Assembly: GCF_004345645.1 (NCBI RefSeq)
Contig: NZ_SLWS01000018.1
Location: 62,001-126,000, forward strand
Direction: 5' to 3'
Length of the DNA stretch: 64,000 nucleotides
From: Actinocrispum wychmicini
Lineage (GTDB): Bacteria; Actinomycetota; Actinomycetes; Mycobacteriales; Pseudonocardiaceae
Shown: positions 42,947-49,947 of the stretch, one piece after another
Position numbering within the stretch: the stretch's first letter is position 1
Layout: each line of letters starts with the position of its first letter
Translations under genes and position numbers: made by a program
Notes under the pieces: generated by a model
Database searches by the model: none
What the model saw: only the letters and a program-made list of their open reading frames with translations
Told to the model about the DNA's origin: nothing

Positions 42947-43684
42947 ATGGCCAAGCGGAACAACTCCCTCGTGGGCTGCCTGTTCCTGCTGTTCCCGATC
43001 ACGGTGGCAGCCGAACTCGTCTTTCAGGGCCTGCACTGGATGTTCACCCAGGGCCTCCCGGTCACCCTCACCCTGCTCGCACTGCTGGTCATCGACTTCG
43101 CGGTACGGTTTCAGCGCACCCGGAAACGGGTGCGAGAACTCACCGAGGACCTGGAAACCCGGGTCAAGCGGGTCCGGGCGGTCGAAGAACGCGCGAATCG
43201 CGCGATCCGGCGAATCGTCGCCGACCGGCCCCGCGTCGACAGCAGTGTGAAAAAGCTGACAGACCTGCGCCAGACGATGCGCGGCGAGATTCATTTCCAC
43301 GTCCTGACGCAGGAGCACAACACATCACGCCTGGCAGGCGACTCCTGGCACGGTCATATGCACGACGCGATCGGCGCACGGCGGGACTTCTCCGGCGAGA
43401 TCAAAAGCTTCGGCCGGTACGTCGGCGAACTGGAGTCGGTGAAACGAGGCCGTCCGACGTCCGCCATCCGGCAGGCCAAACAAACCGTCGACCATCTCCG
43501 GCAGATGTCGGCCGAACTGCAACGCGAGATCGACCGCAGCCGAAGCTCACTCGACTCGCACAACAACCAGACGAAACTGCTCAAAGAACATATCCGCGAC
43601 CGATGCGGCGGCCGTGGTCAGCGCTGGTACCTGGAACTCGAACAGCGAACGGCGGCCCGAAAACCCAGGACTACCAGGTCCTGA
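42947..43684 (+). CDS. Hypothetical membrane-anchored coiled-coil protein, second of an unknown pair
   Basis: 245 residues. Two hydrophobic segments at the N-terminus (LVGCLFLLFPITVAAELVF and VTLTLLALLVIDFAVRF) are followed by about 170 residues of charged coiled coil (FQRTRKRVRELTEDLETRVKRVRAVEERAN..., later SAELQREIDRSRSSLDSHNNQTKLLKEHI). It starts zero bases after the previous stop, so the two are one unit. The 3' end overlaps the opposing ipdC end by 14 bases. No family recognised. Confidence 0.65.
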   Translation: MAKRNNSLVGCLFLLFPITVAAELVFQGLHWMFTQGLPVTLTLLALLVIDFAVRFQRTRKRVRELTEDLETRVKRVRAVEERANRAIRRIVADRPRVDSSVKKLTDLRQTMRGEIHFHVLTQEHNTSRLAGDSWHGHMHDAIGARRDFSGEIKSFGRYVGELESVKRGRPTSAIRQAKQTVDHLRQMSAELQREIDRSRSSLDSHNNQTKLLKEHIRDRCGGRGQRWYLELEQRTAARKPRTTRS

Positions 43685-44702
43685 AGACGTCCTCGGCCTG
43701 CCGGACCACCCCGTGGATCACTTCCGCGCAGGTCGGCAGGTCGGACAGCATTCCGACAACCTGGCCCGCCGCGAGCACCCCCGCGTCCGTCCGGCCCTCC
43801 ACCAGGCCCGCGCGTAGCAGCATGGGCGTGTTCGCGGCCATGATCACCTGGGCCAGTGGCAGCTCCTTGCGCATCGACCAGCCCTCCCGGGCCATCGAAC
43901 GCCACGACAGGTCGCTGAGCTTCTTGAAGCGCGCCGCATTGGCCAACGCGTGCAGCAGGCTCGTCACCCGGCCGGACCGTTCCAGCCGCTCGACGAGTTC
44001 GGTCCGCAGTACGCGATGCGGCACACCGTCGACTCGCTTGGTCACCACCGTGCCGTCCAGGCCGCGGTCCAGATAGAGCTGCTTGACGTCGTCCGGGACC
44101 GTACTTTCCTTCGTCAGCAGGAACCTCGTGCCCATGGCGATGCCTGCGGCGCCGTACGACAGCGCGGCGGCAAGACCCCGGCCGTCGAAGAACCCACCCG
44201 CCGCGATCACGGGAATGTCGACCGTGTCGACCACCGACGGGATCAGCAGCGTCGTCGCCACCGAACCGGTGTGGCCGCCGGCTTCCGCGCCCTGGGCGAT
44301 GACCGCGTCAGCGCCCCAAGCCGCGACCTTCTCGGCGTGCCGGACGGCGCCGACGGACGGGATGACAACGGTTCCGGCGTCCTTGAGCTTCTGGATCAGG
44401 TCCGGCTTGGGGGCACGGGCGAACGACGCCACCCGGACCCTCTCCGCGATGAGCAAGTCGATGCGCCGCGCGGCGTCCACGGCGTCCGCACGGAGATTCA
44501 CGCCGAACGGTTTGGTCGTGCGGGACTTGGTCTCGGCGATGGCCGCGACGAGTTCGTCGTACGTCATCGTGGCGGACGCGAGAATGCCCAACCCACCTGC
44601 CTCGGCGGTGGCCGCGACCAGGCGAGGCCCGGCGACCCACCCCATCCCGGTCTGCACCACCGGATGCTCGACACCGACCAGGCTCGTCAGCGCTGTCTTC
44701 AC
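43671..44702 (-). CDS. ipdC: IpdC, NPD-family flavoprotein of HIP degradation
   Basis: 343 residues. VGVEHPVVQTGMGWVAGPRLVAATAEAGGLGILASATMT, VIAQGAEAGGHTGSVATTLLIPSVVD, VIAAGGFFDGRGLAAALSYGAAGIAMGTRFLL and MPHRVLRTELV-like VPHRVLRTELVERL follow M. tuberculosis Rv3553 (IpdC), a dehydrogenase acting on the 5-hydroxy-HIP-CoA rings. The GTG start overlaps the ipdB stop, and the gene order ipdC-ipdB-ipdA-echA20 matches mycobacteria. Confidence 0.93.
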   Translation of the reverse strand: MKTALTSLVGVEHPVVQTGMGWVAGPRLVAATAEAGGLGILASATMTYDELVAAIAETKSRTTKPFGVNLRADAVDAARRIDLLIAERVRVASFARAPKPDLIQKLKDAGTVVIPSVGAVRHAEKVAAWGADAVIAQGAEAGGHTGSVATTLLIPSVVDTVDIPVIAAGGFFDGRGLAAALSYGAAGIAMGTRFLLTKESTVPDDVKQLYLDRGLDGTVVTKRVDGVPHRVLRTELVERLERSGRVTSLLHALANAARFKKLSDLSWRSMAREGWSMRKELPLAQVIMAANTPMLLRAGLVEGRTDAGVLAAGQVVGMLSDLPTCAEVIHGVVRQAEDVFRTW

Positions 44703-45406
44703 GTCGGCACCTCACGGTCACGCTTGCCGTCCGGATCAAGCACGGTCCTGATCAACCGCAACTCTTCCTGATCAGGCACCCGGGTCGTACCGACATCGCC
44801 CGGCGGCAGCGGAAATCCGGTCTGGTCGCGCACCTCGTCGACGTCGACACCGGGATGGACGCTGACCAGCCGCATGTGCCGGTCCAGTGTGCCGAAGTCG
44901 AACACAGCCAGGTTCGTGACCACCCGATGGACATCGTGGAACGGGCCGACAGCGTGATCGAACCCGACCCCGGACACCACGTCGACCGCTTCGACGAAGA
45001 CACGTTTGCTGTGCCTGGGAACCCAGTAGCTGGTTCGGTGGTTCACGGTGTTGCCGGGCGCGCCTCGGACACCGAGCAGTTGGCGGGTCGGCCGCCGGTG
45101 GTCGCCGATCGCGGAGATGTTCTGGTTGCCGTACCGGTCGATCTGGTTCGCGCCCATCACCACGTGCCTTGTCCCGTGCGCCACCACGTCGAAGACCTTC
45201 CGGTACGGCAGCCAGCCCTCGGTTCGGCCGTCCGGGGTCAGCAGGTCCGCCTCACCGTCGCTGAGCAGCAGGTCCGGTGCCCGGGTGAGCCGCGCGAGGC
45301 GGGCGCCCAAGCTGGGAACGAGGCCCATCGGACTGGCGAGGATCTCACCGGCGAACAGGTCCGCACAGGCCGCCACACACACCTCGGCCCTGGTCACTTC
45401 CGCCAT
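44699..45406 (-). CDS. ipdB: IpdB, beta subunit of the COCHEA-CoA ring-opening hydrolase
   Basis: 235 residues of the CoA-transferase-like beta fold: LFAGEILASPMGLVPSLGARLARLTRAPDLLLSDGEADLLT, NQIDRYGNQNISAIGDHRRPTRQLLGVRGAPGNTVNH. IpdAB belongs to the CoA-transferase family but acts as a hydrolase that opens the last steroid ring. It overlaps ipdA by 13 bases and ipdC by four, so the three proteins are co-translated. Confidence 0.93.
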   Translation of the reverse strand: MAEVTRAEVCVAACADLFAGEILASPMGLVPSLGARLARLTRAPDLLLSDGEADLLTPDGRTEGWLPYRKVFDVVAHGTRHVVMGANQIDRYGNQNISAIGDHRRPTRQLLGVRGAPGNTVNHRTSYWVPRHSKRVFVEAVDVVSGVGFDHAVGPFHDVHRVVTNLAVFDFGTLDRHMRLVSVHPGVDVDEVRDQTGFPLPPGDVGTTRVPDQEELRLIRTVLDPDGKRDREVPT

Positions 45407-46218
45407 TCGGCCACCGCCTCCTGGTATCCCCGTTCGCCACCCGCCAGAAAGCGATCCACAAAGGACTCATACGGCTCCGTGGCGTAGAGCCGCTGGAACG
45501 CCTCGTCCCGCGGATAGTCCGGGACACAGCTGGTGAAATGCGCTCCCCGCGGCGTCTCGACGACCCCGTCGACCATCATCCGGTTCAGCAGCAACGTCTG
45601 CACCGGCCCGGCCAAGGCGTCCACGATCCGCTCGGTCGACACGTACCGCCGTTGCGCCGCCATGCAGAACAGGTCGTCGAAGTACGGGTCCGGGCCGAGA
45701 TACTGCGCGTTGCCATGCTTGTCCGCGCGGTTCATGTGCACCAGCGCCACATCAAGGCGTAACGCCGGCATCGCCACCAGTTCCTCGTCGCCATACGGGT
45801 CGCGGACCGTACGCAACTCCGGGTTCAGCCGCATGACGTCCGAGCCGAGCCCGGCGCGGGTCGGCAGAAAAGGCAGCCGGTGGGACGCGGCGAGCAACCC
45901 GGTCTGGAGCATGCCTTCGTCCAGCTCCATGGTGTCCAGCTTCTCGGTCTGCCGGACCCGTTGGAAATGCGGGTCGTAGGCGACCGTGTCCAGCGAGACG
46001 AACCCGAACACCAGCCGGCGGATCTTCCCGGCCGCCGCCAGCAGCCCGACGTCCGGGCCGCCGTAGGAGACGATCGTGAGGTCCTTCAGCGGCGAGTCCA
46101 GGATCGCCCGGACCAGCGCCATCGGCTTGCGCCGCGAACCCCAGCCGCCGATGCCGATCGTCATCCCGTCGGTCAGTGTGGCGACGACCTCGGCCGAGGT
46201 CATCCGTTTGTCACGCAT
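45394..46218 (-). CDS. ipdA: IpdA, alpha subunit of the COCHEA-CoA ring-opening hydrolase
   Basis: 274 residues: MTSAEVVATLTDGMTIGIGGWGSRRKPMALVRAIL, SYGGPDVGLLAAAGKIRRLVFGFVSLDTVAYDPHFQ, MPALRLDVALVHMNRADKHGNAQYLGPDPYFDDLFC. It pairs with IpdB. ATG 46218 overlaps the end of echA20 by eight bases. The set echA20-ipdA-ipdB-ipdC is one leftward unit under the dyad at 46975. Confidence 0.93.
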   Translation of the reverse strand: MRDKRMTSAEVVATLTDGMTIGIGGWGSRRKPMALVRAILDSPLKDLTIVSYGGPDVGLLAAAGKIRRLVFGFVSLDTVAYDPHFQRVRQTEKLDTMELDEGMLQTGLLAASHRLPFLPTRAGLGSDVMRLNPELRTVRDPYGDEELVAMPALRLDVALVHMNRADKHGNAQYLGPDPYFDDLFCMAAQRRYVSTERIVDALAGPVQTLLLNRMMVDGVVETPRGAHFTSCVPDYPRDEAFQRLYATEPYESFVDRFLAGGERGYQEAVAEWRK

Positions 46219-46960
46219 TCCTCGTCCCGTTCACGAAGGCGTCCCTGGCTTCGTCGGACGCGCCGGTCAGGTTGAGCTCGAACGTGAATCCCTGCTCGTA
46301 GCGGTAGCTGCGGTGGACGTGCTGCGGGTCGATGCCGTTGATCGCCTCCTTGGCCCGCCGGATCACCCGGGTGTCCTTGGCCGCGATCTCCTCCGCCAGC
46401 ACCAAAGCCGCCTCGTCCAACTCGTCGCGCGACACCACCGAGTACACCGACCCGTGGTGGTGCAGTTGTGCGGCGTCGATGTTCCTGGCCGTGTAGTACA
46501 ACGTGCGCATCAGGTGCTGCGGCACCAGCCGGGCCAGGTGGGTGGCCGCGCCGAGCGCGCCCCGGTCCACTTCGGGCAGTCCGAAGTAGGCGTCGTCGGA
46601 CGCGATCACGACGTCGCTGTTGCCGACCAGGCCGACCCCGCCACCCAGGCAGAATCCTTGCACGGCAGCGATGACCGGAACCGCGCAGTCGTATACGGCC
46701 GCGAAAGCCGCCGCACAGCCACGGTTCGCGCCGATCAACGCGTCGTGGCCGGCGCGTTGCATCTCCTTGATGTCCACGCCGGCACAGAAACCACGGCCTT
46801 CGGCCCGCAGGATCACGACGTGGGTGGACGGGTCTTCGCCGGCCTCGCGGACCGCGGTGGCGAGGTCGAACCAGCCCCGCACCGGCGGCGCATTGACCGG
46901 CGGGAAGTCCAGGGTGACCTGGGTGACACCGGGTTTCGCCCGGCCGCTGCTGACCGACAT
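46211..46960 (-). CDS. echA20: EchA20, crotonase-fold ring-opening hydrolase of HIP degradation
   Basis: 249 residues. Oxyanion motifs GFCAGVDIKEMQRAG and QGFCLGGGVGLVGNSDVVIASDDAYFGLPEVDRGALGAA are intact; LVPQHLMRTLYYTARNIDAAQLHHHGSVYSVV is typical of EchA20. In M. tuberculosis it hydrolyses a C-C bond in the last ring-opening steps. ATG 46960 follows GGAAGAAGG. A longer frame exists upstream but runs across the divergent gene and operator. Confidence 0.92.
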   Translation of the reverse strand: MSVSSGRAKPGVTQVTLDFPPVNAPPVRGWFDLATAVREAGEDPSTHVVILRAEGRGFCAGVDIKEMQRAGHDALIGANRGCAAAFAAVYDCAVPVIAAVQGFCLGGGVGLVGNSDVVIASDDAYFGLPEVDRGALGAATHLARLVPQHLMRTLYYTARNIDAAQLHHHGSVYSVVSRDELDEAALVLAEEIAAKDTRVIRRAKEAINGIDPQHVHRSYRYEQGFTFELNLTGASDEARDAFVNGTRNA

Positions 46961-46974
46961 GGGCCTTCTTCCTA

Positions 46975-46992
46975 ACCTAGCGATTGCTTGGT
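46975..46992. promoter_or_regulatory. TetR-type dyad between echA20 and divergent SDR, candidate KstR2 operator
   Basis: ACCTAGCGATTGCTTGGT is an 18-base imperfect dyad (half-sites ACCTAGC and GCTTGGT with four bases between). It sits centrally in the 70-base divergent promoter of the HIP genes, which are controlled by KstR2 in mycobacteria, but the spacing differs from the mycobacterial KstR2 consensus. Confidence 0.55.
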
Positions 46993-47030
46993 AACTTATC
47001 AGGGCCGGATGCGCATGACCAGGAGGAACC

Positions 47031-47777
47031 GTGGAACCAGGCCGTGGTTCACATGCCGGGTCGCCGCGCGGCCTGGCGCTCGACGGGTCTGTGGTGCTGG
47101 TCACCGGGGGCGGTCGCGGCGTCGGTCTCGGCATCACCCGCGCCTTCCTGGACGCGGGCGCGACCGTTGTCATCTGCGGGCGCCGGCCGCCGGAATCACC
47201 CACCGGCGCCGAGTTCCTGCCGTGCGACATCAGGGAAGCCGACCAGGTCGACAGCCTCGTCGCGCAGATCACCGACCGCTTCGGCCGGCTCGACGTGCTG
47301 GTCAACAACGCCGGCGGCGCACCGCCCGCGGACACCGCGACCGCGTCACCGCGCTTCCACGACGCCGTCGTCCGGCTCAACCTGCTGGCGCCTTTGCTGG
47401 TGTCCCAACGGGTGAACGCCGTGATGCAGTCCCAGGACACCGGCGGCGCCATCGTGATGATCAGCAGCGTGGCCGCGTCGCGCCCGGCGCCCGAGGTCGC
47501 CGCCTATGGCGCGGCCAAAGCCGGCCTGAACAGCCTCACATCGACGCTCGCGGTGGAGTGGGCCCCGAAAGTCCGGGTGAACGCACTCGCGGCGGGCATG
47601 GTACGAACGGAACTGACCGCCGAGATGTACGGTGACTGGTCCACGACCATCCCGTTAGGACGGCTCGCCGAACCGGCCGAGATCGGCGCCTGCGCGGTGT
47701 TCCTGGCTTCACCGCTGGCTTCGTACGTCAGCGGAGCGACCCTGTTGGTCCACGGCGGCGGCGAGGTGAAATCGTGA
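47031..47777 (+). CDS. SDR-family dehydrogenase (Rv3549c-like)
   Basis: 248 residues: VVLVTGGGRGVGLGITRAFLDAGATVVICGRR, VLVNNAGGAPPADTATASPRFHDAVVRLNLLAPLLVSQ, IVMISSVAASRPAPEVAAYGAAKAGLNSLTSTLAVEWAPKVRVNALAAGMVRTEL. The active site is complete. Gene order opposite echA20 matches Rv3549c in M. tuberculosis, in the KstR2 regulon. GTG 47031 follows AGGAGG directly. The exact HIP intermediate it acts on is not known. Confidence 0.87.
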   Translation: MEPGRGSHAGSPRGLALDGSVVLVTGGGRGVGLGITRAFLDAGATVVICGRRPPESPTGAEFLPCDIREADQVDSLVAQITDRFGRLDVLVNNAGGAPPADTATASPRFHDAVVRLNLLAPLLVSQRVNAVMQSQDTGGAIVMISSVAASRPAPEVAAYGAAKAGLNSLTSTLAVEWAPKVRVNALAAGMVRTELTAEMYGDWSTTIPLGRLAEPAEIGACAVFLASPLASYVSGATLLVHGGGEVKS

Positions 47778-48691
47778 ACGACTTGTGCGCTGGGCGCGTT
47801 GTCATCGTCACGGGAGCGGCACGCGGCCTCGGTCGCGCGCACGCCCTCGCGTTCGCGCAGGCAGGCGCACGAGTCGTGGTGAACGACTACGGCGTCGGTC
47901 TGGACGGCACAGGCGCGTCGACCAGCCCCGCGGCCGAAGTCGTCGCGGAGATCAAAGCACTCGACGGCGACGCCGTCGCGAACGTCGACGACGTGGCATC
48001 CTGGAACGGCGCCGCACAACTCGTGTCAACGGCGATCGAAACGTACGGCCGGCTGGACGTCCTGGTCAACAACGCGGGATTCCTGCGTGACCGAATGCTC
48101 GTGAACCTCAACGAGGACGAGTGGGACGCGGTGGTCCGTGTCCACCTCAAGGGGCACTTCGCACCCCTGCGCCACGCTTCCACCCACTGGCGTGCCGAAG
48201 CCAAAGCAGGACGACCAGTCGACGCCCGAGTGATCAACACCAGCTCGGGCGCGGGCCTCCAAGGCAGCGTCGGCCAAGGCAACTACTCGGCCGCCAAAGC
48301 CGGCATCGCCACCTTGACCCTGGTCGCAGCGGCCGAACTCGCCCGTTACGGAATCACCTGCAACGCGATCGCCCCGGCCGCCCGAACCCGAATGACCGAG
48401 CACACCTTCACCGCTATGGCCGCGCCCACTGACGGCTTCGACGCGATGGCACCGGCGAACGTCTCCCCCCTCGTGGTCTGGCTCGGCAGCGCGGAATCCC
48501 GGGACGTCACCGGCCGAATGTTCGAAGTGGACGGTGGCCGGATCACCGTCGCCGACGGCTGGCGCCCCGGCCCGACCTCGGACAAGGGCGCCCGGTGGGA
48601 CCCGGCGGAACTCGGCCCGGTGGTCAGGGACCTGCTGGCCCATACCCAGCCGCCGGTTCCGGTCTACGGCAGCTCCGGCAGCCTGGCCTGA
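47774..48691 (+). CDS. SDR-family dehydrogenase (Rv3548c-like)
   Basis: 305 residues: VVIVTGAARGLGRAHALAFAQAGARVVVNDYGVGLDGTG, NNAGFLRDRMLVNLNEDEWDAVVRVHLKGHFAPLRHASTHWRAEAK, INTSSGAGLQGSVGQGNYSAAKAG. The LRDRM signature links it to Hsd4A-type hydroxyacyl-CoA dehydrogenases. GTG 47774 overlaps the previous stop. The 3' end overlaps the opposing M1 peptidase gene by 28 bases, an unusual convergent overlap. Confidence 0.87.
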   Translation: MNDLCAGRVVIVTGAARGLGRAHALAFAQAGARVVVNDYGVGLDGTGASTSPAAEVVAEIKALDGDAVANVDDVASWNGAAQLVSTAIETYGRLDVLVNNAGFLRDRMLVNLNEDEWDAVVRVHLKGHFAPLRHASTHWRAEAKAGRPVDARVINTSSGAGLQGSVGQGNYSAAKAGIATLTLVAAAELARYGITCNAIAPAARTRMTEHTFTAMAAPTDGFDAMAPANVSPLVVWLGSAESRDVTGRMFEVDGGRITVADGWRPGPTSDKGARWDPAELGPVVRDLLAHTQPPVPVYGSSGSLA

Positions 48692-49947
48692 TACAGCCAC
48701 GCGGCGAAGTCGTCCGCCAACGGCCGTGGCGAATGGTTCTGCACCAGTGCCGTGAACGCGTCCGTGGTGACCGTGCCGTACTTGTTCGACGACGTCCACT
48801 CGCGCAGCATCGTGAAGAACGCGGACTCCCCCAGCAGCAGCCGGAAACTGTGGATGGCGAGCGCGCCGCGCTGGTAGACGCGGTCGTCGAAGATCCGCTG
48901 CACGCCGGGGTCGGCCAGGATCAGGTCCTGCGGCTGCTTGGCGAGTTTCAACCACGCCGTGCGGGCCAGGTCGTCCGCGTGCCGGCCGCCGGATGCCTGC
49001 GACCACAGCCATTCCGCGTACGTGGCCATGCCCTCGTTGAGCCAGATGTGCTGCCAGCCGGCCACAGTGAGGCTGTTGCCGAACCATTGGTGGGCCAGTT
49101 CGTGCGCCACCAGGTTCTCGGCGCCGCGGTGGCCGTCCACGTGGTTGGCGCCGAAGATCGACAGGCCCTGGGCCTCGATCGGGATGTCCAGGTCGTCGTC
49201 GGTGACCACGACCGTGTACCAGCCGAACGGGTACGGTCCGAACATCCGCTCGAACGCCACCATCATCTCGGTCTGCCGGCCGAAGTCGTGCGCGAACCCG
49301 GGCGCCAGCCGGGACGGCAGCACCGCCCGGATCGGCACCCGTTCGTCGGCCTGCTCGACCACCTCGTACCGTCCGATTTGGACAGTCGCGAGGTAGGACG
49401 CCATCGGCTCGGTCTGTTCGTACACCCAGGTCGTGGTGCTCGCGCCGACCCGCCCGTCGATCAGGTTCCCGTTCGCCACAACGTGGTACGGCGACGCCGT
49501 GGTCACCGAGATCCGGTACGTGGCCTTGTCGCTCGGGTGGTCGTTGCACGGAAACCAGGACGGCGCCCCGACCGGCTGGCTCGCCACCAGCACGCCGTCG
49601 GACAGCTGGTCCCAGCCGACCTCACCCCACTCGCGGGTCCGGATCGGCTCCGGGTTGCCGACATACCGGACGTCGACGGTGAACGACCGGCCGGCGGCGA
49701 CCTTGCCGAACACGGTCAGCCGGTGGCCGCGATGGGCGAACCGGACCGGCCTGCCGTTCAGCTGCACCCTGGCGACCCGGAACGCGCCCAGGTCCAGGGT
49801 GAATCTGGACAGGGCGGTCCGCGCCACCGCGGTGACGGTGGCGCGGCCGGACAGCCGACCGGCGGCGATCCGGTAGTCCAGCTCCAGGTCGTAGTGCTCG
49901 GTGTGGTAGCCGGGGTCGCCGTGGTCAGGCAGGTACGGGTCGATCAC
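48664..49947 (-). CDS. M1-family zinc metallopeptidase, short form
   Basis: 427 residues, roughly half of a full aminopeptidase N. The zinc motif HELAHQWFGN near residue 281 and WLNEGMATYAEWL about 20 residues later are intact; the exopeptidase loop is EAQGLSIFG in place of GAMEN. GTG 49947 overlaps the stop of the Pls-type synthetase, so the two proteins are co-translated. No signal peptide is seen. A role in processing or degrading the synthetase product, as proposed for peptidases near polylysine synthetases, is inferred from position. Confidence 0.88.
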   Translation of the reverse strand: MIDPYLPDHGDPGYHTEHYDLELDYRIAAGRLSGRATVTAVARTALSRFTLDLGAFRVARVQLNGRPVRFAHRGHRLTVFGKVAAGRSFTVDVRYVGNPEPIRTREWGEVGWDQLSDGVLVASQPVGAPSWFPCNDHPSDKATYRISVTTASPYHVVANGNLIDGRVGASTTTWVYEQTEPMASYLATVQIGRYEVVEQADERVPIRAVLPSRLAPGFAHDFGRQTEMMVAFERMFGPYPFGWYTVVVTDDDLDIPIEAQGLSIFGANHVDGHRGAENLVAHELAHQWFGNSLTVAGWQHIWLNEGMATYAEWLWSQASGGRHADDLARTAWLKLAKQPQDLILADPGVQRIFDDRVYQRGALAIHSFRLLLGESAFFTMLREWTSSNKYGTVTTDAFTALVQNHSPRPLADDFAAWLYQARLPELP

